Assembly (NCBI GenBank): GCA_030531005.1
Contig: JAUMTW010000002.1
Coordinates: forward strand, 1-64,000
Direction: 5' to 3'
DNA: 64,000 nt
Source: Corynebacterium sp.
GTDB lineage: Bacteria; Actinomycetota; Actinomycetes; Mycobacteriales; Mycobacteriaceae
Positions 56,340 to 64,000 of this stretch are shown one piece after another (position 1 is the stretch's first letter; each line of letters opens with the position of its first letter). Under the pieces are notes generated by a model. It was not told the DNA's origin. It searched no databases and was given only the letters and a program-made list of their open reading frames with translations. The translations under genes were made by a program, and so were the position numbers.

Positions 56340-58290
56340 CCCTCCAAACAATACCCGCAGTGAGACCCAGCCAGTACTCCAAGTCCGCGACCTCAACGTC
56401 TCCTTTCCCTCCGAGGCCGGCCGCGTGGATGCAGTACGCGGCATGAACTTCGATCTTTACCCTGGCACAACTTTGGGCATCGTAGGCGAATCTGGGTCTG
56501 GTAAATCGGTGAGTTCTCTTGCCATCATGGGCCTACTGCCGGACTATGCTGCGGTGACGGGTTCTGCCAAACTCCATGGTGCAGAAATCCTAGGGCTGCC
56601 GGAAAATAAGCTCGCCGATATTCGCGGCAAAGACATTGGAATGATCTTCCAGGACCCGTTATCTGCCCTCACCCCAGTTTTTACCGTGGGCGATCAGATC
56701 GTAGAAGCCTTGTTGTGTCACCAGAAGATGAGCAAGCAACAAGCCTGGAAGCGTGCGGTGGAGCTACTCGATTTAGTAGGTATTCCAGAGCCGCACAAGC
56801 GTGCGAAGGCCTTTCCTCATGAATTTTCCGGTGGTATGCGCCAGCGCGTGGTCATTGCGATTGCCATGGCCAATGATCCGGCAGTGATTATTGCCGATGA
56901 GCCTACGACAGCCTTGGATGTGACCATTCAAGCCCAGATTCTCGAACTGCTAAAAACAGTGCAGCAAGAAACCGGGGCAGCAACCATCATGATCACCCAT
57001 GATCTTGGGGTAGTCGCTGGCAGCGCTGATGAAGTCATTGTGATGTACGCCGGTAAACCGGTTGAGCGTGCCGGGGTTTATGAACTCTTTGATAATCCAC
57101 GCATGCCGTATACGGTGGGCCTACTCGGTTCAATTCCCTCGGCAGCCAAACGCGAAAAGCAGGCTCTCACCACCATTGAGGGCAATCCCCCAATTGTAAT
57201 TGACCTCCCAAATGAGTGCGCCTTTGCCCCACGCTGCCCCATTGCAACGCAGGACTGCCTTACTGCAGAGCCAGTTCTCCAAGAACTTTCTGCCAACCAC
57301 CACGCAGCCTGTGTACGCAGCCCGGAGATCTCTCAGCTGCAAATTCTCGGCGAGCCCATCTTCCCCACCCCGAAGCGCAGTGACAACCCCTTTGAAGCGG
57401 TACCCCTCGATAAGCGCGATGTGGTCCTCTCCGTCGATAACCTGCATAAGTCCTTCCCCTTAACCAAGGGGGCCTTCCTCAAGCGTCGAGTGGGAACAGT
57501 CAATGCTGTTCAAGGTTTAAGCTTTGAGATCCACGCGGGTGAATGCTTTGCCATCGTGGGCGAATCCGGCTGCGGTAAATCCACGACCTTGCTAGAAATC
57601 ATGGACTTAGATCCAGAAGATGACACCTCCATCGTGCTCACCGGGGTCGATACAGCTACCGCAAGCAAGGCCCAACGCAAGGCCTTGCGCAAGGAAATCC
57701 AGATCGTCTTCCAAGACCCTATGGGGGCACTCGACCCACGCATGACCGTAGCAGAGATCTTGCGTGAGCCCCTCGATGCCCTAGGGTGGGACGGCGATAA
57801 ACAAGCTCGTATCCATGAGCTCATGGAATTAGTCGGACTTAACCCCAGCCATATTGATCGCTTTCCCGGGCACTTTTCCGGCGGGCAGCGCCAACGCATC
57901 GCCGTTGCGCGTGCCTTGGCGGCTGCCCCGAAGCTCATCGTCTTGGATGAACCGGTCTCAGCCCTCGATGTATCCATCCAGGCTGGTTTGTTAAACCTCC
58001 TTGATGAGCTGAAGGCCAAGCTAGGATTGAGCTACCTCTTTGTTGCCCACGATCTTTCGGTTATCCGCCATATCTCTGACCGGGCCGCGATCATGTATAA
58101 AGGCAAGTTCATAGAACAAGGCGATACAGACGAGATCTTTGACAATCCGCAGCATCCCTATACCAAGGCGTTGCTCTCCGCCATTCCACTTCCTGACCCT
58201 GTGGCGGAGCGGAAGCGAAAACGGGTGGTCTTCACCGAGTCGGAGAGCGACCCGGATAGTACCGATCATGCTGCGGATGCCACACCCTAG
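56332..58290 (+). CDS. Oligopeptide/dipeptide ABC transporter tandem ATPase (DppD-DppF fusion)
   Basis: A 652-residue protein with two ABC domains in one chain. The first has [11 protein letters not shown] near residues 48-58, signature [10 protein letters not shown] near 165 and [12 protein letters not shown] near 185. It is followed by the oligopeptide-transporter C-terminal zinc-finger-like region with CAFAPRCP and two further Cys near 300-330. The second has [11 protein letters not shown] near 415, [11 protein letters not shown] near 515 and [13 protein letters not shown] near 535. Many bacteria encode these as separate DppD and DppF; the fusion is common in actinobacteria. The ATG at 56332 overlaps the permease stop. 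Confidence 0.92.
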   Translation: MSNPPNNTRSETQPVLQVRDLNVSFPSEAGRVDAVRGMNFDLYPGTTLGIVGESGSGKSVSSLAIMGLLPDYAAVTGSAKLHGAEILGLPENKLADIRGKDIGMIFQDPLSALTPVFTVGDQIVEALLCHQKMSKQQAWKRAVELLDLVGIPEPHKRAKAFPHEFSGGMRQRVVIAIAMANDPAVIIADEPTTALDVTIQAQILELLKTVQQETGAATIMITHDLGVVAGSADEVIVMYAGKPVERAGVYELFDNPRMPYTVGLLGSIPSAAKREKQALTTIEGNPPIVIDLPNECAFAPRCPIATQDCLTAEPVLQELSANHHAACVRSPEISQLQILGEPIFPTPKRSDNPFEAVPLDKRDVVLSVDNLHKSFPLTKGAFLKRRVGTVNAVQGLSFEIHAGECFAIVGESGCGKSTTLLEIMDLDPEDDTSIVLTGVDTATASKAQRKALRKEIQIVFQDPMGALDPRMTVAEILREPLDALGWDGDKQARIHELMELVGLNPSHIDRFPGHFSGGQRQRIAVARALAAAPKLIVLDEPVSALDVSIQAGLLNLLDELKAKLGLSYLFVAHDLSVIRHISDRAAIMYKGKFIEQGDTDEIFDNPQHPYTKALLSAIPLPDPVAERKRKRVVFTESESDPDSTDHAADATP

Positions 58291-58495
58291 GTGCGGTGTC
58301 ACTAGTTCTCGTTCCGCTACTTATGGTTCGGATACGCTCCGTGACTTTCCCACATCATAAGGCTGCATGCAGGACGAACGCATCGTCGCATCGGTAATGC
58401 TAGGGGCTGGCGCCACACGCACGAGCTTTTGTCAGTCCCACGCAGCTTTCACCACACCCGATATATCCCACGAATCTGAGAAAGGATGCAGGATC

Positions 58496-60157
58496 ATGCA
58501 CCATTACCGCAAACTCGTCGGTGTGCTCACCGCAGCAGCCCTGGCCTTAAGTGCCTGCGGCAGCGGCGATGACACCTCCACCGAAGCTGTTGATGCCAGC
58601 AGCATCGCAGTTGCTGATTACCTCGAACTTGACCGAGACGAGATCCAAGATGGTGGCTCGCTGACTACGGCAATCGGAGAAATCTCTGATCAACAAAACA
58701 CCTTCCACGCCAATGGCACCGCTTACACCAGTACTTTATGGTCCTGGTATAACCCAGTCCTGTTGCTATCCACCCCGGAAGGCGAGGTCACCCCTAATCC
58801 GGATTACCTCACTGATATCAGCGATGCCGAAGAAGATGGCAACACCGTTGTCACCTATACCATCAATGATCAGGCTGAGTTTAACGATGGCACCCCCATT
58901 GATTGGCGAGCCTTTGAAACCACCTGGCTGATCAACAACGGAGAGAGCGATGAGTATGTACCAAGCTCCACCGATGGATACGAGCAGATCGCTGATGTGT
59001 CCGCTGGTGACAATGAGAAAGAGGTCGTAGTTACCTTCGATGGTGTCTACCCCTGGTGGGAGACTATGTTCACCAACATTGCACACCCAGCTCTCGCTGA
59101 CCCTGCAAACTACAATTCTTATGTGCAAGAAGTCCATCCTGAATGGGGCGCAGGACCATTCAAGGTAGAGAACGTGGACTTCAACCGTGGCGAGGCTACC
59201 TTCGTGCCAAATGAGAAATGGTGGGGTAATGAGCCAAAGCTGGATCGCCGAGTTTTCCGCCAGATGGAATCCCAGGCAGCCATTAATGCTTTCCGTAATG
59301 GCGAAATTGATGCCACCGGTGTTGCTGATCGCGACCGCTACTCCAATGTTCAAGATATGAGTGGCATTGAAATCCGCGTGGGCCGTGCTACCCGCAATTC
59401 CTTGTATCTGCTGAATGGATCCTCCGATATTCTGCAGGACATAACCGTGCGTGAGGCCGTAGCCACCGCCTTGGATCGTGAGCAACTCAGCAAGATCTGG
59501 TTCCAAGGTCTTCCCTATAGCGAAACTCCTCCCGGTTCCTTCACCCTCTACAGCTTCCAGGATGACTATGAGGATAACTTCAGTGCCGTGGCCTCCTATG
59601 ACCCAGATAAGGCAGCAGAATTACTTGATGAGGCCGGCTGGACAGAAGATGGCGAGTACCGCAGCAAGGATGGGAAACCTCTGACCCTGCGCTATGCCTT
59701 GGTTGGGGAAAGCGAGCAAACAACTGCTGATGCTCGCGCCGCCCAGCAGATGCTTGGTGATGTAGGCATCAATTTGGAGATTACTACCTTCCCATCCTCG
59801 GAGTTCTCACGTATCTGGGAATCCAAGGACTATGACATTTTCCCCATGGGATTTAGCAGCAGCGCTGCCGATGGCGTGTCCTCCTTCGGCCAACTCTACT
59901 TGAGTGATTCTGGTCTAAATGCCTCGGACACCGGTACCCCGGAATTGGATGCCAAGATTCGGGAAATGCAGAAGCTAAGTACCAAGGAAGAACAGACCGA
60001 ACGCGCAAACGAACTAGAAAAAGAAGCACTGGCGCTCTTTGGCATCATCCCAATGACTAATGGTGCTGACATCGTTGCGATCAAGGAAGGCCTGGCCAAT
60101 TATGGCCCCATGGGCTTTGGCCGCGTTCCGATTGAGAACATTGGTTGGAAGGCATAG
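58496..60157 (+). CDS. Family 5 peptide-binding lipoprotein (DppA/OppA type)
   Basis: A 553-residue extracellular solute-binding protein with signal peptide and lipobox LSAC near residue 21. The SBP_bac_5 pattern is visible: TYTINDQAEFNDGTPIDWRAFETTW in two blocks near 118-143, GAGPFKVENVDFNRGEATFVPNEKWWG near 218-245, and TVREAVATALDREQLSKIW near 315-333. It follows the ATPase gene after a 205-base gap on the same strand, so it may have its own promoter or an RNA-processing signal. The ATG at 58496 starts the signal peptide; an earlier in-frame start gives an unrelated leader. Confidence 0.92.
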   Translation: MHHYRKLVGVLTAAALALSACGSGDDTSTEAVDASSIAVADYLELDRDEIQDGGSLTTAIGEISDQQNTFHANGTAYTSTLWSWYNPVLLLSTPEGEVTPNPDYLTDISDAEEDGNTVVTYTINDQAEFNDGTPIDWRAFETTWLINNGESDEYVPSSTDGYEQIADVSAGDNEKEVVVTFDGVYPWWETMFTNIAHPALADPANYNSYVQEVHPEWGAGPFKVENVDFNRGEATFVPNEKWWGNEPKLDRRVFRQMESQAAINAFRNGEIDATGVADRDRYSNVQDMSGIEIRVGRATRNSLYLLNGSSDILQDITVREAVATALDREQLSKIWFQGLPYSETPPGSFTLYSFQDDYEDNFSAVASYDPDKAAELLDEAGWTEDGEYRSKDGKPLTLRYALVGESEQTTADARAAQQMLGDVGINLEITTFPSSEFSRIWESKDYDIFPMGFSSSAADGVSSFGQLYLSDSGLNASDTGTPELDAKIREMQKLSTKEEQTERANELEKEALALFGIIPMTNGADIVAIKEGLANYGPMGFGRVPIENIGWKA

Positions 60158-60501
60158 CCACATTCCTATGAGGTACTAACGCCGCAAACGCGAGCACACA
60201 CACTTCAAATATATGTTCGTTTCTGGTTACGAACAGGTGGGTGGCGGCGATCGGGGTGTCCGTGAGCCGTTACGGCGCTGTGAGCCCGTTTGCGGTGTTT
60301 TTTCTGCCCCCGGGTTGGATTTCGGGGCCATTGGGGACGGTTTCGACGCCCTGAGGGGCTTCTGACGAGTTTTGGGCCCTCATGGCGTCTTCCGCAGCCT
60401 ATGATTGCCTTTCCGTCGCCACCTGCGGGGTGGGTCTCAGCATGGGGGTGGAAGGAGGGTAGGGTAGCCCGTTGGAACTAGCGGGAGTTATAAAATCGAA
60501 A
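60158..60501. other. GC-rich gene-free block
   Basis: The part 60230-60480 is visibly richer in G+C than its surroundings (40 of 60 bases in 60241-60300 by hand count). A 63-codon plus frame in it is Trp/Arg/Pro-rich and looks spurious. I see no inverted-repeat ends. It may be a fragment of foreign DNA. Confidence 0.35.
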
Positions 60502-60552
60502 ATAATATTTCCCTCTCCAGATTCCCGTAAGGGATGGAGAGGGAAATATTAT
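60502..60552 (-). terminator. Terminator of small membrane protein gene
   Basis: A perfect 17-base stem (60502-60518 with 60536-60552; ATAATATTTCCCTCTCC and its complement), with an inner TCCC/GGGA pair around GTAA. On the minus strand it is followed by TTTCGATTTTA. Confidence 0.85.
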
Positions 60553-60581
60553 GGATACCTAAAAATCACTGCAGGATTTCA

Positions 60582-60818
60582 TCATTCATGCTTTCGGGCA
60601 CCTTTTGAAAGGCCACGCACGAAGAAGAAGAGTGCTGTAGCTATGCCCACCACGGAGATCGGATTGAAGAATGCGAACCTGTGGCTTGTCCCGAGCAGTA
60701 GAAAGAAAAGCATTGTTGCTACTGCCGTGGCTAGCAGGCCAACTGCTGTGATGAGCTGCTTTTTAGTCGAAGCAAGTTGCTGCGGCTCCTGTGAGTCCAC
60801 CACCGACACCACCTCCAA
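60582..60818 (-). CDS. Small two-helix membrane protein, possible immunity protein
   Basis: Up to 78 residues with two hydrophobic segments (near 24-42 and 52-68) and a basic C-terminus (RGLSKGARKHE). The frame opens with a TTG at 60818; several GTG codons follow and the true start is uncertain. It overlaps a 24-codon Gly-rich peptide frame immediately upstream and ends before a strong terminator, so the two form a tiny transcription unit. I recognise no family. The arrangement of a Gly-rich hydrophobic peptide then a small membrane protein resembles bacteriocin-immunity pairs, which is inference. Confidence 0.55.
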   Translation of the reverse strand: MEVVSVVDSQEPQQLASTKKQLITAVGLLATAVATMLFFLLLGTSHRFAFFNPISVVGIATALFFFVRGLSKGARKHE

Positions 60819-60837
60819 CTGCTCCCACTGCGGCCAT
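60763..60837 (-). pseudogene. Gly-rich bacteriocin-like peptide, probably frameshifted
   Basis: From the ATG at 60837 the frame reads MAAVGAVGGGVGGGLTGAAA then TCFD and a TAA. A better-placed ATG at 60883, with AAGGAAGG upstream, begins MTIKTKLSP in another frame. Loss of one base in the CCCAGGGG run near 60853-60860 would join the two as a 39-residue peptide running MTIKTKLSPGVIIGAM into the Gly-rich part. The GxxxG-rich hydrophobic core with a Cys at the C-terminus resembles small bacteriocins. It overlaps the start of the small membrane protein gene. Confidence 0.35.
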
Positions 60838-60883
60838 GGCCCCTATTATAACCCCTGGGCGAGAGTTTAGTCTTGATGGTCAT

Positions 60884-62004
60884 GCTGCTTCCTTCCTTAC
60901 GTTTCTCCCCGTAGATCATTTGAAGTCTTGAGGAAGGTTGCTCATGCCCCTTATCTTTTCTTTTGATTGGACAAAGGGGTAGCGTGCCGCATCCATAGTA
61001 GGTACTCAAATGTCTCAAGCCGTGTCGTATGCGTGACTTCCGACTAGTTGCGTCATGCCTATTGCAAGTGGTCATGCCAACGATAAGGGGGCTTATCGCG
61101 TGTTCTCGCCTCTTAGCTCAAGGCTCCAATAGCCACCTCCGTTCATTCATAATGTCTGACCGTCTGTCGGTGTGCGCCAGCGCTGCGCTCTCCACCGGCG
61201 GCAGCCTACCCGCTGCGGCGTGACAAAACGCCACGTGACGATTCCAACACACTTTATGCACTCTGAGTGACGACGGGTTTACGACGTGTGTGGAGCTAGG
61301 GTCCGACATGCGCCACTTGAGGGGCCTTCGAACAGGAGTCCGCCGTCGAATTGCGCTGATTAGCCACCGTCCAGCGGTGAGTTATCGAGCCCACCAGATG
61401 CCCGAAGGGGCACCATCCGAATGCTGACTGATGTCAGCCTTGGACTGCGGAAAGCCCGTAGATTCTAAGAGAGCATAAGGTGTATTGAAAACATCAGGTG
61501 ATGTTGCAATGCGTAGGACGTGGCGATCGGCTGGGCGCAAGCGGGAATTTTGTTCGCGAGCGTGTCAGTAAAAGGCGTATCGGCGTCGGCACCGCGAGAA
61601 GGTCGCCGCGTTAGAGGCAGGAGCTCCTTGGCCGTTACCGCCAACCTCTGAAAGGTTGCTGCCCCCGGAGGTACGCAAAAACGCCTCAAAGCCCACTGGG
61701 AGGCCGTGCAGGAACGACCGGGACCCGATGGCCGAGACTGGCGGCCTAGGACCGACGTTGCCTGGCATGGAGGCCACTACCGCTGATAATGCGTCGCAGC
61801 TTGCGGCGGTAGAGGTGAAGCTTGCGGCAGTCAGATCTCCTCCCAGGCAGGTGCGCAGTCATGCATACCCCCATGCCGTAAAACACCACAGTAGATAGTA
61901 GGCCCCGAACCAAGTCAGATGTTTCCCCGGGAGGGTGTCGGTTATCCTTCTGTCCCCGCGTAGGTGCGTTAGGCGCACACACGCGAGCGCACTTAAACAT
62001 AGAA
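60884..62004. other. Long gene-poor stretch next to the ribosomal block
   Basis: Only short frames on both strands (such as 61465-61689, 61565-61777 minus and 61656-61898 plus) occur. They are Arg/Ala/Pro-rich and none has a domain or start site I trust. It could be decayed coding DNA. I recognise no transposase motif, tRNA or CRISPR repeat. Confidence 0.35.
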
Positions 62005-62042
62005 GGGCCGTACCAGATTAATGTCTCGTACGGCCCCTTTTT
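62005..62042 (+). terminator. Strong plus-strand terminator without an obvious gene
   Basis: GGGCCGTAC (62005-62013) pairs with GTACGGCCC (62028-62036) around a 14-base loop, followed by CTTTTT on the plus strand. No plus-strand gene is seen directly upstream. Confidence 0.85.
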
Positions 62043-62283
62043 CTTGTATCAGCCACCGCTAGCCCAACTATTGGGTGCAAAATCTTTGCCTGCGACGACA
62101 ACGGCTGGCCCTAAGACGATCAAGATTACTCTCGTGAGTGAAGACGCTTGGAGGATCCACTTCGGCTGCTGGCTTTAAGGCGCCCGCCGCGGCAGAAATC
62201 ACTTTCTAACAGGTCTCACGTTCACTGTTTTCGCCGCTGCCCACCATGTCCCAGAAATAACACCAGATAAAACCAGCCATAGC

Positions 62284-62310
62284 AAAAGTGGCCCCCGATT
62301 GGGAGCCACT
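62284..62310 (-). terminator. Terminator after rpsQ
   Basis: On the minus strand AGTGGC-TCCC and GGGG-GCCACT form a stem with a short AATC loop, followed by TTTTGC. It lies 36 bases beyond the rpsQ stop and marks the end of the S10-type operon at this point. Confidence 0.8.
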
Positions 62311-62345
62311 TAAAGCGGTAATGCGGATAAATCCGCGGCTTGAAA

Positions 62346-62627
62346 CTACTTAGCCTTCTCGATGATCTCTACGAGACGGAAGTGCTTGTCCTTGGAAAGT
62401 GGACGAGTCTCCTCGATGCGAACCAAGTCGCCGACGCCGGCGATCTCGTTCTCATCGTGTGCCTTTACCTTGGAATTGGTGCGGATGGTCTTACCGTACA
62501 GCGGGTGCTGCTTACGGTCTTCCAGCTCGACAACGATGGTCTTTTGCATCTTGTCGGAAACCACATATCCGGTGCGAACCTTGCGCGCACCCTTTTCTTT
62601 CTTAGTGTTCACGTTTGCCTCACTCAT
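62346..62627 (-). CDS. rpsQ: Small-subunit ribosomal protein S17 (uS17)
   Basis: A 93-residue 16S rRNA-binding protein with an OB fold. It contains [29 protein letters not shown] within residues 17-45 and the conserved [23 protein letters not shown] near 66-88. It is the last gene of the ribosomal run in this part: the next base pairs hold a terminator, not rplN. Start two bases after the rpmC stop. Confidence 0.97.
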   Translation of the reverse strand: MSEANVNTKKEKGARKVRTGYVVSDKMQKTIVVELEDRKQHPLYGKTIRTNSKVKAHDENEIAGVGDLVRIEETRPLSKDKHFRLVEIIEKAK

Positions 62628-62629
62628 AA

Positions 62630-62860
62630 TTAAGCCTCAGCTCCCGGAACCTCGGAAAGCCCGAGCTCACGCTCGCGAATAACAGTGTAAATGCGAGCAA
62701 TTTCCTTCTTCACTTCCTTGGGGCGGCGGTTATTGGTCAACTGACCAGTAGCTGCCTGGAAACGGAGGTTGAAAAGCTCCTCCTTGGCATCAGCCAAGCG
62801 AGTCTTCAACTCTTCGCCCGTCAAGGTACGAAGTTCGTGTGCAGGGGTACCATTAGCCAT
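62630..62860 (-). CDS. rpmC: Large-subunit ribosomal protein L29 (uL29)
   Basis: A 76-residue two-helix protein at the exit of the ribosomal tunnel. [25 protein letters not shown] near residues 17-41 and [20 protein letters not shown] near 45-64 are the conserved helices. It lies between rplP and rpsQ with one-base overlap and two-base spacing. Confidence 0.97.
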   Translation of the reverse strand: MANGTPAHELRTLTGEELKTRLADAKEELFNLRFQAATGQLTNNRRPKEVKKEIARIYTVIRERELGLSEVPGAEA

Positions 62861-63276
62861 TAGAACTGGTCCTCCTTCTTAACAATACGCACCTTGCAAG
62901 GAAGCTTCTGGCCGGCACGGCGCAGGGCTTCAAGAGCAACCTCTTCATTTGGGTAGCTCATTTCGAACAGAATGCGGCCCGGCTTCACGTTAGCAACCCA
63001 CTTTTCAACGGGGCCCTTACCGGAACCCATACGCACACCGAGTGGCTTCTGGGTCAACGGACGGTCCGGGAAGATGTTGATCCACACCTTGCCACCGCGC
63101 TTTACGTGGCGGTTGATGGCAATACGAGCGGATTCGATCTGACGGTTGGTGATGTAGGCGGGCTCAAGAGCCTGGATGCCGTAGTCACCGAAAGTAATGC
63201 GGTTACCGCCCTTAGAAACACCACGACGAGTCGGACGGTGCTGACGGCGGTACTTCACGCGCTTTGGGATAAGCAT
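62860..63276 (-). CDS. rplP: Large-subunit ribosomal protein L16 (uL16)
   Basis: 138 residues beginning [19 protein letters not shown], a near-invariant L16 start, with [25 protein letters not shown] in two parts near 28-53 and [19 protein letters not shown] near 76-95. It contacts 23S rRNA near the peptidyl transferase centre. It is one base from rpmC and two from rpsC. Confidence 0.98.
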   Translation of the reverse strand: MLIPKRVKYRRQHRPTRRGVSKGGNRITFGDYGIQALEPAYITNRQIESARIAINRHVKRGGKVWINIFPDRPLTQKPLGVRMGSGKGPVEKWVANVKPGRILFEMSYPNEEVALEALRRAGQKLPCKVRIVKKEDQF

Positions 63277-63278
63277 AT

Positions 63279-64000
63279 TTAGCTCTCCTTCTTCTCAGCA
63301 CGCTGGCGACGCTGGCCACCCCGACGTGGTCGGGAGTTGCCACCGCGGCCACGGCGCTCTGCAGGGGCATTGATTTCGCTCTCGCGACGGCCACCCACAA
63401 CGTCACCCTTGTAGATCCACACCTTAACGCCAATGCGGCCGAAAGTGGTGTGAGCCTCATAGGTGCCGTAGTCGATCTCGGCACGCAGGGTGTGCAGTGG
63501 CACGCGGCCCTCGTGGTAACGCTCGGTGCGGGACATTTCCGCGCCACCCAAGCGACCGGAGCACATAACCTTAATACCCTTAACCTGTGGCTGACGCATT
63601 GCAGACTGAATAGCCTTGCGCATTGCGCGACGGAATGCCACACGGTTGGTGAGCTGCTCGGCAATAGACTGAGCAACGAGCTGTGCGTTTGCATCGATGT
63701 TCTTGACTTCCAAGATGTTCAATGCAACCTGCTTGCCGGTGAGCTTTTCGAGCTCACGACGCAGACGGTCAGCCTCGGAACCGCGACGACCAATCACAAT
63801 ACCTGGACGGGCAGTGTGAATATCGATGCGGACACGATCACGAGTGCGCTCGATGACGATGTCGGCGATGCCGGCACGGTCCAGGGTCTTTGCCAGGAAC
63901 TCGCGAATCTTAATGTCTTCAGCTACGTACTCGGCGTAATTCTTGTCGGCGTACCAGTGGGACTTCCAGTCGGAAGTAATGCCCAAACGTAGGCCGTGAG
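63279..64000 (-). CDS. rpsC: Small-subunit ribosomal protein S3 (uS3), 5' end cut by window
   Basis: The frame runs to the window edge: before [19 protein letters not shown] the codons for HGLRL are still present, so only about seven N-terminal residues are missing. The KH domain motif [22 protein letters not shown] lies near residue 80-100, and a C-terminal S3 domain follows ([15 protein letters not shown] near 176-190). The tail is Arg/Gly-rich and basic as in other corynebacteria. It is the first ribosomal gene of this segment visible here. Confidence 0.97.
   Translation of the reverse strand, partial: HGLRLGITSDWKSHWYADKNYAEYVAEDIKIREFLAKTLDRAGIADIVIERTRDRVRIDIHTARPGIVIGRRGSEADRLRRELEKLTGKQVALNILEVKNIDANAQLVAQSIAEQLTNRVAFRRAMRKAIQSAMRQPQVKGIKVMCSGRLGGAEMSRTERYHEGRVPLHTLRAEIDYGTYEAHTTFGRIGVKVWIYKGDVVGGRRESEINAPAERRGRGGNSRPRRGGQRRQRAEKKES

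Noticed and set aside
61029..61898. Several 60-80 codon frames on both strands
   Set aside because: No domain, no start signals and Arg/Pro-rich composition. They are more likely chance frames in GC-rich decayed DNA.
1..64000. CRISPR arrays, tRNA or rRNA genes
   Set aside because: I saw no regularly spaced repeats and no tRNA cloverleaf or rRNA signature on either strand. Very divergent ones could be missed by eye.

Overview
The window looks like chromosomal DNA of a Corynebacterium species. It carries an actinobacterial-type S10/spc ribosomal block split in two pieces, sucrose phosphotransferase uptake with an intracellular sucrose-6-phosphate hydrolase, a sortase-anchored surface protein, TM2-domain proteins and many lipoproteins with clean lipoboxes. 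Base composition is near half G+C by eye. The species cannot be named from the sequence alone.

Left third (1-16.2 kb). A minus-strand operon for a catecholate siderophore runs from 13.85 kb down to 0.89 kb: two FecCD-type permeases, an ATPase, a binding lipoprotein, a two-module NRPS (C-A-T-C-A-T-TE) and an MFS exporter. A divergent enterochelin-esterase-like hydrolase sits on the other side of the promoter region. The second adenylation domain carries the threonine code. The first carries a code that suggests a basic amino acid.

Middle left (17-32.4 kb). An ascorbate-family PTS, a degenerate IS3-family element that cuts a TM2-protein gene, a mannose-family PTS with a HAD phosphatase, a DctA-type carrier, an intact TM2 protein and a zinc-type ABC transporter.

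Ribosomal part 1 (32.5-33.8 kb, minus): rplN-rplX-rplE. Ribosomal part 2 lies at the right edge (62.3-64 kb, minus): rpsC (cut by the window end)-rplP-rpmC-rpsQ. About 28.6 kb of other genes lies between rpsQ and rplN, at the classical S10/spc operon boundary, with a terminator directly after rpsQ.

Inside that insert, left to right: a cobalamin riboswitch and btuCDF-like B12 importer; a frameshifted LARTG-type surface protein; a complete 2,3-dihydroxybenzoate (DHB) operon (isochorismatase, DHB dehydrogenase, isochorismate synthase, DHB-AMP ligase, free-standing aryl carrier protein) ending in a one-module NRPS (C-A-T-TE) with a serine code; ptsS-scrB for sucrose; and a four-gene oligopeptide ABC transporter. 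A gene-poor stretch follows.

How it fits together. One DHB supply can feed two separate catechol NRPS lines, one EntF-like (DHB-Ser) and one DhbF-like (DHB-X-Thr), each with its own thioesterase. Exporter, importer and esterase all sit with the Thr line. This paired arrangement is the most interesting feature of the window. Two small Gly/Ala-rich peptide genes next to small membrane proteins, both apparently damaged, and a Cys/His-rich 35-residue ORF inside the DHB operon also deserve attention.
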